Positions 49,077-57,544 of a stretch of 64,000 nt of DNA are shown in pieces; within the stretch, counting starts at the first letter, position 1, and the number at the start of each line of letters is the position of its first letter. The DNA comes from SAR324 cluster bacterium. Lineage in GTDB: Bacteria > SAR324 > NAC60-12. Location of the stretch: assembly GCA_015231885.1 (NCBI GenBank), contig JADGAT010000015.1, positions 1 through 64,000 on the forward strand, written 5' to 3'. Below the pieces are notes generated by a model. That model was not told the DNA's origin. It saw only the letters and a list, made by a program, of their open reading frames with translations, and did no database searches. The position numbers and the translations under genes are program-made.

Positions 49077-50366
49077 ATGAACTCTCTCAGTGACATATTA
49101 AAGACTAAGGGTCGTTACCAGCTGGCCTCTATTTTAGAGCAGTATGGTTCCAGTTCAGTCGTCGAATATTCTTCCCACCTTTATGATTACCAGGTTCCTT
49201 GTGACATTGAACCGGAATTATTGCAGGCATTTCAAGGCGAATTGCAGCGCCTGGATTGTAATACAACCGAGCTGAAAAGCATCCTGAAAGACCTTCAACA
49301 TGTGCGAATCTTACAAACGTCCACTCATTTGACCGCTTCGGAGGGCCCAACTTTTTTTGCAATCCATTGGCTGGCTGGTTTGGGACTTTCTATTGATCAA
49401 TACTATATCATAGGGGCATTTTCTGGTATCCCTTTTTCCAATTCTGCCTGGTCTGGCTGTTTGAATTACAGTTCCCGCTACAAACTGGAACACCTGCTGG
49501 CGCCACAATCACCTGTCTATTACGAATTATTACGTGCAGAAAAGGATCGTGGACGGGATACGATTGAAAATCGTATTTCTCTCATCCCTGGTCAAAAAAG
49601 GGATGCTTTGGTGTATCGATCTATTATTGCAGAAAGAAGTCAACACATACTTCCTTATTTGTGTGAACAGTTGAAATCTCTATTACCTGTGTCAAACACG
49701 GATGGTTCTTATACCAAGTGGGCTCTTCAATTGTGTGGTAACCTGGGGCGCCACTTATTTCCCAAGAAGAGAATCGTTTACCTGGATTTGAATGAAGTGA
49801 TCACTCATTATCTGCAAATGGTGCTGAATCAACCGGCTCATCCTGTATATCGACTCTTGTTTGATTCATCAATACAGATTCGTATTTTAGAGCAATTTGG
49901 GCAAGGTATCCCCATATTTACGGTTCCTTGTGTCGAAAAGAAAAAAGAGAAGCTGGTCAAATTAACAATCCAGGATGGCTTTTTACAAGGGGGACCGTAT
50001 CGAATTTTGCTAACCCCTGAAACCATTATCAAAGAACTGGAGGCAAAGCAATTGTGCCCCGGCGTTTTTGTGACTTTTATGGTACTTAGCTTTTTAAATG
50101 GCTTTAAGTGCCTGGGGAGTTTTGAACAGATTGAATATTTAAAAGATTTCCAGGAAAAATGGACAAAAATTTCACTATTGAATCAGGAAATCGTAAAGCA
50201 GGTTGCGACCGATGGATTAACCACAGGGCGACTCACTGATGAAACAGAATTGCCAGTTTTTCCATTGGATATCGTGTTGGGGACACCATGGGATTTTCCA
50301 GATAAAGCAACCTTGCAAGATTTGATCAATCCGCTTCTGCCTCGTTTAGGAAGGCGAAAACAATAA
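49077..50366 (+). CDS. Hypothetical protein, 429 residues
   Basis: A soluble protein without signal peptide or membrane helix. It contains helical N-terminal regions, a central Ser-Gly-Cys-Leu-Asn-Tyr-Ser segment, an Arg-Asp-Thr-Ile-Glu-Asn-Arg stretch, and a mixed C-terminal domain. I recognised no family or catalytic motif. It stands between a divergent carrier gene and a dispersed repeat that begins within its final codons (stop TAA at 50364-50366), so the repeat supplies the stop codon. Coding is supported by length and balanced codon use. Confidence 0.7.
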   Translation: MNSLSDILKTKGRYQLASILEQYGSSSVVEYSSHLYDYQVPCDIEPELLQAFQGELQRLDCNTTELKSILKDLQHVRILQTSTHLTASEGPTFFAIHWLAGLGLSIDQYYIIGAFSGIPFSNSAWSGCLNYSSRYKLEHLLAPQSPVYYELLRAEKDRGRDTIENRISLIPGQKRDALVYRSIIAERSQHILPYLCEQLKSLLPVSNTDGSYTKWALQLCGNLGRHLFPKKRIVYLDLNEVITHYLQMVLNQPAHPVYRLLFDSSIQIRILEQFGQGIPIFTVPCVEKKKEKLVKLTIQDGFLQGGPYRILLTPETIIKELEAKQLCPGVFVTFMVLSFLNGFKCLGSFEQIEYLKDFQEKWTKISLLNQEIVKQVATDGLTTGRLTDETELPVFPLDIVLGTPWDFPDKATLQDLINPLLPRLGRRKQ

Positions 50367-50505
50367 CATGCGAAAGTTGCGCAGGATTTTCATCGAGATT
50401 CAAGGCGTTTTATCGGGCGCATAGCTTGCTATGTCACTGGTAAATCAACGCAGAAGATCGTTGAAAAGACAAGTAGATTTGCTAAGTTATTGTTTGAGCA
50501 TTCCT
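50362..50505 (+). repeat. Dispersed 145-bp repeat, copy B
   Basis: Same element as at 42223-42367, about 80 percent alike, and closer to copy C (53779-53922, inverted). It overlaps the last codons of the gene to the left and ends exactly at the stop of the Bor-like gene on the right, so it fills the whole convergent gap. Confidence 0.85.
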
Positions 50506-50945
50506 TAATTTAAATCAAAAGGTCTGGGGCGTGACTGCATTTTTTGAACTGGAGGATTGGCTGCCGGTTTCGATGCCTTCATGGACTTTTTTTCCATAGA
50601 TTTTTTTTCTATAGCCTCCTTGGCTTTTATACTCTGTGCGTGGGAACTATAAGTTTTACCAGAGCATGTCACTTCAATAGTACGGGGGCTGTATATTCCC
50701 AGTGTCAAAAAATTCCATGCTATTTGTGAAGGACTGGTGTAAGCATAAATCTCGTAGATATTTCCAGAAGGACAGTCTTCATAAAGCTCATAGCTCGTTT
50801 CTCCTGCCAATCCCCAAAAGAAAAAAGATGTGGTATGCTCTACTTTTTTTTCTGAAGGAGCCTGAGAAGGGAACTGTACACGATTATGGCAACCCATCAA
50901 AAACAGGACTCCCAACAGTAAAATCAGCCAGCTTGCTTTTATCAT
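50505..50945 (-). CDS. Bor-like outer-membrane lipoprotein
   Basis: A 146-residue lipoprotein. The signal ends in Leu-Phe-Leu-Met-Gly-Cys (lipobox). The mature domain has the Bor pattern: Ser-Phe-Phe-Phe-Trp-Gly-Leu near residue 45, a Cys in Glu-Asp-Cys-Pro-Ser-Gly, then Phe-Leu-Thr-Leu-Gly-Ile-Tyr-Ser-Pro-Arg and a second Cys. Bor proteins, known from lambdoid prophages and E. coli Iss, give serum resistance. No phage genes surround it here. The C-terminal 45 residues are a basic Lys/Ala tail. The ATG at 50945 is chosen because it opens a proper signal peptide; the frame extends upstream into the NUDIX gene. Confidence 0.72.
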   Translation of the reverse strand: MIKASWLILLLGVLFLMGCHNRVQFPSQAPSEKKVEHTTSFFFWGLAGETSYELYEDCPSGNIYEIYAYTSPSQIAWNFLTLGIYSPRTIEVTCSGKTYSSHAQSIKAKEAIEKKSMEKKSMKASKPAANPPVQKMQSRPRPFDLN

Positions 50946-51010
50946 AGAACCTTTGTTGCTTATGTGTAACGGTTCAGCCTGACAACTTATGTTTTGTCGG
51001 TTTTTGGAGA

Positions 51011-51472
51011 CTAGGGCCAAAATGTTTTTTCTACCAAAGTTTCTGCTTTGTAATGTAATTTTCCTGAAAAACATTCATTTTTAAATACTTTAGGAGTGAA
51101 CAATTTATCGCCTTCCCACATTGGCAAATCAAGTAACTCTTCACGAGGAATCCATGCTAATTTGCCTTCGGGGCAATTGATTGTTAATTTTCCTGAAATA
51201 TGATTAGTATAAAAAACAAAAACCTGCCATTCATCTCCAAACGGAGAGTCTCCATCATCAGGAAATGTCAAAATTCCTTTCAACTGGAGAGCTTGAACAC
51301 GCAGTCCGGTTTCTTCGTAAACTTCACGCATTGCTGCTTCCATCGGAGATTCATTTTCATGTAATTTGCCCCCTGGTGCTAACCAAAGTCCACGATGTTC
51401 ATCGTTCTTTTGGCGGTGAATCATTAAGACCTCTCCATTATTTTCAATGTACACCAATACGCCTAGTTTCAT
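51011..51472 (-). CDS. NUDIX hydrolase (MutT/8-oxo-dGTPase-like)
   Basis: A 153-residue protein with the full Nudix box Gly-x5-Glu-x7-Arg-Glu-Val-x-Glu-Glu-Thr-Gly-Leu at about residues 33-56. The following Leu-Thr-Phe-Pro-Asp-Asp-Gly-Asp and Phe-Tyr-Thr-Asn resemble MutT-like 8-oxo-dGTP diphosphatases. The precise nucleotide substrate cannot be assigned. It reads away from fliM and shares strand with the Bor-like gene. Confidence 0.85.
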   Translation of the reverse strand: MKLGVLVYIENNGEVLMIHRQKNDEHRGLWLAPGGKLHENESPMEAAMREVYEETGLRVQALQLKGILTFPDDGDSPFGDEWQVFVFYTNHISGKLTINCPEGKLAWIPREELLDLPMWEGDKLFTPKVFKNECFSGKLHYKAETLVEKTFWP

Positions 51473-51585
51473 AAAACCTTTTCTGCTCTGTACTATCCAA
51501 GGGGAGAGAGCTTGATTCTTTTTATAGTCCGATAAATAATGCGTTCGTTAGCATATTAATATTCATCCCAAACAAAGAGGCTACT

Positions 51586-52623
51586 TTGGATAAAATTTTA
51601 TCTCAAGAGGAAATCAATTTATTATTGAAAGAAATGACAGAACCTGATTCCCAGGATGATAAAACTGAGTATGACAGTAACGAGATTGTCCCGTACGATT
51701 TGACTCACCCCGATCGTATCATTCGCGGGCGCATGCCCACTTTAGAACTCATTCATGAACACTTTGCCCGTTTTTTTCGGCAAACACTAACCAATTATAT
51801 GCGCCGGCCTGTTGGTGTGTCGGGTCGATCCACAGAGTTAGTGAACTTTCAAGATTTTATCAAATCAATTTCTTATCCAACGGCTCTCAGCCTTTTCCGC
51901 TTGTCTCCTCTGCGAGGGAATGCTCTGCTGGTGATGGAAAGACCATTGGCCTATGCCTTTATTGATTTACTATTTGGTGGTTCGGGCTTGGTAGAAAAAC
52001 TGCCGCCACCGCAAGATTTTACAAGCATTGAGTACCGGATGATTCAAAAAATTGTCAATAGTGCTCTTGAGGATTTAGAAAAAGCCTGGATTCCTGTGAT
52101 TCCCTTAAAAATTAAGTTTTCCAGACTAGAATCTCATCCTCAATTTGTTCATATTTCGCAGCCAACAGAAATTGTGGTTGTAACTACTTTTGATATTGAG
52201 ATATATCGAGCTCCCATGACCCTTAGTATTTGTCTTCCTTATTCGATGCTGGACTCAATTCGATCCAAGCTAAATGCAGGCTACCAAAGCGAACGGTTGG
52301 AAGTGAACAATGCTACTGTCCAACGGTTGGCAGGAAGTGTATTACAAACCGATGCAAATCTCAAAATTTATCTGGGGCATGCAAACATTTCGCTGAAGAA
52401 ATTTTTAAACCTTGAAGAAGGAGATCATATTCTGCTTGATCAAAGCAGTGATGAACCATTGGAAATGCTAGTCCAGAATATACCAAAATTTAAAGGCCTT
52501 CAAGGTGCCTATAAAGGACACCGAGCATTTAAAATTACGGATTTGTTATATGAACCGCGATCTGAGAAAGATTGGCTCAAAGAGGTCTCAGTCAATGAAC
52601 AGGTCAAGGAAGAGGAGAGCTAA
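51586..52623 (+). CDS. fliM: Flagellar motor switch protein FliM
   Basis: A 345-residue protein. The N-terminal Ile-Leu-Ser-Gln-Glu-Glu-Ile-Asn-Leu-Leu-Leu is the CheY-P binding and FliM signature. The middle CheC-like domain (about 45-240) has Tyr-Ala-Phe-Ile-Asp-Leu-Leu-Phe-Gly-Gly-Ser, and the C-terminal SpoA domain is about 255-335. It binds CheY-P and sets rotation direction. It starts with TTG, with AAGAGG five bases upstream. It is separated from fliN by about 7.2 kb and flanked by non-flagellar genes. Usual order is fliL-fliM-fliN, so a rearrangement is likely. Confidence 0.95.
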   Translation: MDKILSQEEINLLLKEMTEPDSQDDKTEYDSNEIVPYDLTHPDRIIRGRMPTLELIHEHFARFFRQTLTNYMRRPVGVSGRSTELVNFQDFIKSISYPTALSLFRLSPLRGNALLVMERPLAYAFIDLLFGGSGLVEKLPPPQDFTSIEYRMIQKIVNSALEDLEKAWIPVIPLKIKFSRLESHPQFVHISQPTEIVVVTTFDIEIYRAPMTLSICLPYSMLDSIRSKLNAGYQSERLEVNNATVQRLAGSVLQTDANLKIYLGHANISLKKFLNLEEGDHILLDQSSDEPLEMLVQNIPKFKGLQGAYKGHRAFKITDLLYEPRSEKDWLKEVSVNEQVKEEES

Positions 52624-52624
52624 A

Positions 52625-52930
52625 TTACGTTTCACTTTTTTTTAATGGAGCCTTTGAGTTTTTAACTTTTTCTTTTAGGTCTTTTCCTGTCCGGAAAACA
52701 GGAAGTTTTTTAGAAGGAACGTTCACTTTATCACCAGTTTTAGGGTTACGCCCAGTGTATCCGTCATATTCTTTGAGAAAAAAAGAACCAAACCCACGAA
52801 TTTCTACTTTATCTCCATCACTTAGTGCATTTTTTATATTATCAAAAAAAATATTCACTACCTTGTCAGCAACTCGCACATGATGATCGGTTTTTTCTGC
52901 CAACTCTTCAATTAGTTGTGATTTGTTCAT
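52625..52930 (-). CDS. HU/IHF-family DNA-binding protein
   Basis: A 101-residue histone-like protein. The N-terminal helices begin Met-Asn-Lys-Ser-Gln-Leu-Ile-Glu-Glu-Leu-Ala, followed by the Gly-Phe-Gly-Ser-Phe motif near residue 46, the beta arm Gly-Arg-Asn-Pro-Lys-Thr-Gly near 60 with the intercalating Pro, and Pro-Val-Phe-Arg-Thr-Gly-Lys near 78. Arm and body fit IHF-beta or HU. The tail of about ten Lys/Ser residues is an extension. It bends DNA. It converges with fliM with one base between the stops. Confidence 0.93.
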   Translation of the reverse strand: MNKSQLIEELAEKTDHHVRVADKVVNIFFDNIKNALSDGDKVEIRGFGSFFLKEYDGYTGRNPKTGDKVNVPSKKLPVFRTGKDLKEKVKNSKAPLKKSET

Positions 52931-53320
52931 GTTTGGTTCTCCTGAAATTCAAAAGTAGAAGTATTTGCGTCAGTGTGCTGTTTCAACGAAAGACATATTT
53001 CTAATACAAAACATCCTAAAAAATCAATACTTTTCCTCAATATTATTATCTGAATGCATTTGCTTTGATCACTACATTTTCTTGACATCTTGCTCATTTG
53101 CAAGCATAGTCCACAAATTGAGTTTTCAAGATGCAAGTTTCGAAGAACATCTATCCATCTCCGTTAACCCCAGAGTTGTTTTTTGATATATCTGAAATTT
53201 ACTGGCATTGAAAACAGCATTATTCCGGACTCGACTGGTGCTTCATCCCGGCTGGAATCCATAGGGATTTCCAGAATTTACTGGATGCCGGATCAATATT
53301 AATATTCATTTGGCTGCTTT
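52931..53320. other. Intergenic region between HU/IHF and dtd
   Basis: No gene is seen. A hairpin (CTGGAATCC / GGGATTTCCAG) lies at 53251-53273 inside CCGGC...GCCGG ends (53247-53266 and beyond), resembling a small palindromic extragenic element. The HU promoter should lie near 52940-53000. Confidence 0.4.
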
Positions 53321-53761
53321 ATGCGTGTTTTGCTGCAGCGTGTCCGCCAATCTTCTGTTTTGGTAGAAGAACAAGTAATTGGGCAAATTGGACGGGGAGT
53401 TTTGCTGCTGCTCGGAATTTCCAAAGACGATAACGAAAAAGACGCAAAATATTTGGCAGAAAAATGTGTCAATTTGCGAATTTTTGATGCACCCGATGGA
53501 AAGAAGAACCATTGGAGCGTCAAAGATATTGGTGGAGATATCCTGGTCGTCTCCCAGTTTACTTTATATGGAGATTGCCGCAAAGGCAGGCGCCCTGGAT
53601 TTGATAAAGCAGCCAGGCCCGAACAAGCAAACGCTTTGTATATATTTTTTGTGGAGCAGCTTCAGCAGCATGAGCTGGTCGTACAAACCGGACAGTTTCA
53701 AGCAATGATGCAGGTAGAATTGATTAATGACGGTCCGGTCACATATCTGCTGGACAGCTAA
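53321..53761 (+). CDS. dtd: D-aminoacyl-tRNA deacylase
   Basis: A 146-residue protein of normal Dtd length. It removes D-amino acids or glycine from mischarged tRNAs. Signatures are Met-Arg-Val-Leu-Leu-Gln-Arg-Val at the start, Gly-Val-Leu-Leu-Leu-Leu-Gly-Ile near 29, the catalytic Ser-Gln-Phe-Thr-Leu-Tyr-Gly near 83, and the cis Gly-Pro motif in Asn-Asp-Gly-Pro-Val-Thr near 138. A dispersed repeat lies just after its stop. Confidence 0.95.
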   Translation: MRVLLQRVRQSSVLVEEQVIGQIGRGVLLLLGISKDDNEKDAKYLAEKCVNLRIFDAPDGKKNHWSVKDIGGDILVVSQFTLYGDCRKGRRPGFDKAARPEQANALYIFFVEQLQQHELVVQTGQFQAMMQVELINDGPVTYLLDS

Positions 53762-53778
53762 TACCACCTCTTTTGCTT

Positions 53779-53922
53779 AGGAATGCTCAAACAATAACTT
53801 AGCAAATCCACTTGTCTTTTCAACGATCTTCTGCATTGCTTTACCAGTGACATAGCGAGCTATGCGCCCGATAAAACGCCTTGAACCTCGGTGAAAACCC
53901 TGCGTAACTTTCACATGTTATT
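53779..53922 (-). repeat. Dispersed 145-bp repeat, copy C
   Basis: An inverted copy of the element at 50362-50505, nearly 90 percent alike. It lies between the converging ends of dtd and deoC. The central hairpin and AATAAC ends are conserved. Confidence 0.85.
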
Positions 53923-53938
53923 ATTGCCTTCCTCAGGC

Positions 53939-54919
53939 CTATCCCATTGGGTGACGATAAAGCGCTGAATACCTTCCAGTCACATGGTGCTCCAGTTGCC
54001 TTTCGATATCTCCCAACAGTCCAGAAGCCCCAAACCGAAATAAAGAAGCATCGAGCCACTCACTGCCTAATTCTTCCTTCATCAAAATAAACCATTCCAG
54101 AGCCTGCTTTGCTCTGCCAATTCCTCCAGCGGGCTTAAAGCCAACATGAAAACCGGTTTTTTCGTAATAATCCCGGATAGCTCTGACCATCACCAGTCCA
54201 ACCGGTAAGATCGCATTAACACTTTCTTTTCCCGTACTTGTTTTAATGAAATCAGCACCTGCCATCATACAAACCAGGCTGGCTTTTGCCACATTAGTCA
54301 AAGTTGCCAATTCACCCGTCGCCAGAATCGTTTTTAAGTGGACAGGGCCACATGCCTCACGGTATGCTAAGACTTCTTCATATAGTTTTCGCCAATTTGC
54401 CAGCAAGACATGACTGCGACTAATAACAATATCAATTTCTGAAGCACCTGCTTCAACAGAAGCACGAATTTGTTCCAGTTTATGCTCAAATGATATCTGC
54501 CCCGCAGGGAATCCTGTGGAAACTGCAGCCACAGGAATGGCCGTCCCTTGTAAACAATCAACGGCTGTTTTAACTAAATTATGATAGACACAAATTGCAG
54601 CAACACTGACAGGCAAATTGAGCCCTTCCATCTCTGCTAGGATATCCTGACGTACCGGTTGTTTTCCCTTGGCACACAGCCTTAAAACATTACCCGGCGT
54701 ATCATCACCAGCTAAGGTTGTCAGATCCATGCAAGAGATTGCACGCAACAGCCATGCCGCTTGCCATTGCTTTTTGACCGACCGTCGTGTTCCCAATGTA
54801 GCAACTCTTCGTTCTATGGCACTACGGTTGACATGGAATGCATTGATCCACTCCAACTCAAGTGGAGTTCCACCGTTTCTTTCACGACATTTAGAACCCT
54901 GTATTTCCTTAGAATTCAT
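53939..54919 (-). CDS. deoC: Deoxyribose-phosphate aldolase
   Basis: A 326-residue class I aldolase of the longer DeoC type. It splits 2-deoxyribose-5-phosphate to acetaldehyde and glyceraldehyde-3-phosphate. Active-site parts visible are Asp-Leu-Thr-Thr-Leu near residue 65, the Glu-Ile-Asp-Ile-Val-Ile-Ser near 158, the Schiff-base Lys in Leu-Lys-Thr-Ile-Leu near 190, and Phe-Ile-Lys-Thr-Ser-Thr-Gly near 221. GAGGG precedes the ATG at 54919, ten bases after the phosphorylase gene. The same frame is open further upstream, inside that gene. Together the two genes recover carbon from nucleosides. Confidence 0.93.
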   Translation of the reverse strand: MNSKEIQGSKCRERNGGTPLELEWINAFHVNRSAIERRVATLGTRRSVKKQWQAAWLLRAISCMDLTTLAGDDTPGNVLRLCAKGKQPVRQDILAEMEGLNLPVSVAAICVYHNLVKTAVDCLQGTAIPVAAVSTGFPAGQISFEHKLEQIRASVEAGASEIDIVISRSHVLLANWRKLYEEVLAYREACGPVHLKTILATGELATLTNVAKASLVCMMAGADFIKTSTGKESVNAILPVGLVMVRAIRDYYEKTGFHVGFKPAGGIGRAKQALEWFILMKEELGSEWLDASLFRFGASGLLGDIERQLEHHVTGRYSALYRHPMG

Positions 54920-54929
54920 TAAAATGCCC

Positions 54930-55769
54930 TCATCTTTTCTTCTTTTGCACAGCAAACTCATGCCACAATTGCAAAAAAAGCTTTTGCATCCGTGGCACGG
55001 CCCGTTGTGTGATTTCCAGGACTTCTTCATGGGATAAATTGCCTCCCCCTAGTCCTGCCGCTTTATTGGCAATACAGGAGATTCCCAAAACCCGAATTCC
55101 CGCGGCATGAGCCAATATGGCCTCCGGGACTGTCGACATTCCAACAGCATCCGCTCCCATCGTCAAAAAAGTACGAATTTCTGCAGGAGTTTCATACATG
55201 GGCCCTGATGTCGCTAGATAGATACCATGATGCAGCTTTTCGCCAATGATGGTGGCCGCTTGATTCGTCAATTTTTTAAGATTACTGTCATATACTTGTG
55301 TTTGATCAGGAAATCTAGGTCCCCAAACTGGATCATGCGGACCCATCAACGGATTATGCCCCATCCAGTTAATGTGATCCTCTATTAACATAAATGAACC
55401 CGGGCGAAGTCCGTCAGCAAGTCCTCCTGCGGCATTAGTTAAAACAACAGTGGAGACATTCATTTGTTGACAAACAAAGATTGGCAGTGCAATCGGAGTC
55501 CATCCGATCCCTTCATAGTAGTGCCTTCTTCCTTGAAAGAGAAGTGCTTCCAGCCCACAGCACTCTGCCCAGATCAATTGTCCGGCATGCCCTTTCACAC
55601 CAGGTTTTTCCATTCCTGGAATGTTCTCATAGGAAATTTTATTTTTAATTTTAAAAGAGGAGATGGCACCATTCCAGCCTGACCCCAGGATTGCTCCATA
55701 TTGAGGGTTTGCCTCCGGCCACTGTTCTTTGATATGCTCTACTGCCTGTTTTAACAAGTGATAGTCCAT
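54930..55769 (-). CDS. Purine-nucleoside phosphorylase (trimeric type)
   Basis: A 279-residue protein of the trimeric PNP/MTAP family. Visible motifs are Ile-Leu-Gly-Ser-Gly-Trp near residue 28, Gln-Gly-Arg-Arg-His-Tyr-Tyr-Glu-Gly near 78, the family signature Val-Leu-Thr-Asn-Ala-Ala-Gly-Gly near 108, Gly-Pro-Met-Tyr-Glu-Thr-Pro-Ala-Glu near 189, and Ala-Asp-Ala-Val-Gly-Met-Ser near 206. Asn in Ser-Cys-Ile-Ala-Asn-Lys-Ala near 235 favours 6-oxopurines. It cleaves purine nucleosides with phosphate to base and ribose-1-phosphate, feeding DeoC. The two genes are probably in one operon. Confidence 0.92.
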   Translation of the reverse strand: MDYHLLKQAVEHIKEQWPEANPQYGAILGSGWNGAISSFKIKNKISYENIPGMEKPGVKGHAGQLIWAECCGLEALLFQGRRHYYEGIGWTPIALPIFVCQQMNVSTVVLTNAAGGLADGLRPGSFMLIEDHINWMGHNPLMGPHDPVWGPRFPDQTQVYDSNLKKLTNQAATIIGEKLHHGIYLATSGPMYETPAEIRTFLTMGADAVGMSTVPEAILAHAAGIRVLGISCIANKAAGLGGGNLSHEEVLEITQRAVPRMQKLFLQLWHEFAVQKKKR

Positions 55770-55784
55770 TCTGCTCCAATTGAT

Positions 55785-56213
55785 TTATTTCAAACGAAAT
55801 GCTCTATTAAAAGCCCTTCTCAAAAACTCAGCACTTTGTTTGCCCTGCAACGTTGTAATTTTTTTACCATTGGAAAAAAACATTAATGTCACACTGCCCA
55901 CTCGGTGAAACTGAGCAAATGCTTTTCCTTCATCACTAGTTAAATCGGCAATAAGAAAGTGTACACGTTTTTCATATTCAGGTTTGAGCGAGTCGACCAC
56001 TCGCTTTAGTTCACGACAATGGGGTCACAGAGGATCATGAACTTGAACCACAACATTTTCACCCTTCTTAATGATGGATAGGTCCAGTTCTGGGTCCGGC
56101 GAGTTTTGGAGCATCATGAAAGCAATCACTCCCGCCGCAATCACTCCGACGGAGAGCAAAATTTGCCAGGAGAAAGAAGCCTTTGTTTTATGCGTTTTTT
56201 TTTCTTTTGCCAT
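55785..56213 (-). CDS. Membrane-anchored thioredoxin-like selenoprotein (UGA read as Sec)
   Basis: A 142-residue product if the in-frame TGA at 56025-56027 is read as selenocysteine. A basic N-terminus and one membrane helix (about 17-37) precede a thioredoxin-like domain: Val-Val-Val-Gln-Val-His-Asp-Pro-Leu, then Sec-Pro-His-Cys, then Arg-Glu-Leu-Lys-Arg-Val-Val, a Phe-Leu-Ile-Ala-Asp strand, and Phe-His-Arg-Val-Gly-Ser-Val-Thr-Leu-Met-Phe-Phe with a Gly-Ser-Val in place of cis-Pro. The TGA sits exactly at the first Cys of Cys-Pro-His-Cys. A SECIS hairpin follows at 55987-56005. It is probably a periplasm-facing thiol-disulfide protein. The start is the Met before Ala-Lys-Glu-Lys-Lys. Otherwise it would be a pseudogene. 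Confidence 0.82.
55987..56005 (-). promoter_or_regulatory. Bacterial SECIS hairpin
   Basis: On the minus strand AGCGAGT pairs perfectly with ACTCGCT around the loop GGTCG. The loop starts 27 bases after the UGA, within the accepted 16-37 window, and its first two bases are G. These are the stated rules for bacterial selenocysteine insertion elements. Confidence 0.8.
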
Positions 56214-56456
56214 ACGTTTGCCAAGGAATATCAGGTGTTGGTGAAACAATATGAATCGCACCAGAGATTAATAATAACGAAGCCATCATATCACATTTTC
56301 CCAAGGCCGACAAACATTCTTCATTGGCTGCCAAAAGCTTTTTTATTTATGACCCTGAACATTGTATGGACAATTCTCCAGATGTTCGCTAAAAATAAGG
56401 CCTTTTGACTCATTCACTTTAGATTAAAAAAGATACTATTTTTGAGAAGGACAATT

Positions 56457-57524
56457 ATGACAGTAAAAAAAATTGCAGTAATCCCAGGTGATGGAATTGG
56501 TCTCGAAGTTACCAAAGAAGCCGTTAAAGTTATGAAAAAAGTTGCGGCCAATCATGGGATGCAACTGGAACTGGAAGAACAACCGGTAGGCGGAACAGCA
56601 TATGACTTAACAGGAACTCCGTTGCCAGAGGCCACATTACAGGCATGCAAAAATGCAGATGCCGTTTTATTGGGTGCCGTTGGAGGGACAAAGTGGGAAT
56701 CCCTTGATTTTTCTGTACGCCCTGAACGAGCATTGCTGGGATTGCGTTCAGAGCTCGGCCTCTATGCCAATTTACGTCCAGCTCAAATCTATGGCGATCT
56801 GATCGATGCTTCCACCCTGAAGAAAGAAATTGTAGAAGGTGCCAATATCATGGTAGTCCGTGAACTGACAGGAGGCATTTATTTTGGCCAGCCACGGGGT
56901 GTTGAAATACGGAATGGGGAACGGGTTGGGATCAATACTTTGGTGTATTCAGAATCAGAAATCAGACGAATTGCTAAAGTAGGATTTGAGACGGCACAGA
57001 AACGCTCCAAAAAATTAACTTCTGTTGACAAAGCGAATGTCCTGGAGGCAACCGAGCTGTGGAGAGATGTGGTTATAGAAGTTTCCAAAGATTACCCCGA
57101 TGTTTCCCTCAATCACATGTATGTTGATAACGCAACCATGCAGCTGATTCGTGCCCCCAAACAATTTGATACGATTGTGACAACCAATATGTTTGGTGAT
57201 ATCTTAAGTGATGGTGCGGCAATGCTCACAGGATCTATCGGAATGCTGCCGTCAGCAAGTATTGGTGGAAAAATCGGATTATACGAACCAGTCCATGGTT
57301 CTGCTCCTGATATTGCAGGAAAAGACCTGGCTAATCCGCTGGCAACCATTTTGTCGGTTGGTATGATGTTTCGTTATTCTTTTGATTTGGCAGAAGCCGA
57401 AGAAGCCATCCAAAAAGCAGTTATTACGGTACTGGATCAATACCGTACGGGTGATATTATGAGTGACGGAAAAAAACAAATCGGCTGCGTGGAAATGGGA
57501 GAACAGGTACTGAAGCATCTGTAA
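56457..57524 (+). CDS. leuB: 3-isopropylmalate dehydrogenase
   Basis: A 355-residue NAD-dependent enzyme of leucine synthesis. It oxidises 3-isopropylmalate. Diagnostic segments are Ile-Pro-Gly-Asp-Gly-Ile-Gly near residue 9, [12 protein letters not shown] near 97, [10 protein letters not shown] near 134, the Asn-Met-Phe-Gly-Asp-Ile-Leu-Ser-Asp signature near 242, and [12 protein letters not shown] near 275. GAAGGA lies before the ATG at 56457, so an upstream TTG (56442) is not needed. leuA, leuC and leuD are not in the window. Confidence 0.96.
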   Translation: MTVKKIAVIPGDGIGLEVTKEAVKVMKKVAANHGMQLELEEQPVGGTAYDLTGTPLPEATLQACKNADAVLLGAVGGTKWESLDFSVRPERALLGLRSELGLYANLRPAQIYGDLIDASTLKKEIVEGANIMVVRELTGGIYFGQPRGVEIRNGERVGINTLVYSESEIRRIAKVGFETAQKRSKKLTSVDKANVLEATELWRDVVIEVSKDYPDVSLNHMYVDNATMQLIRAPKQFDTIVTTNMFGDILSDGAAMLTGSIGMLPSASIGGKIGLYEPVHGSAPDIAGKDLANPLATILSVGMMFRYSFDLAEAEEAIQKAVITVLDQYRTGDIMSDGKKQIGCVEMGEQVLKHL

Positions 57525-57544
57525 ATCCTGTTAGGACGCCTTTC

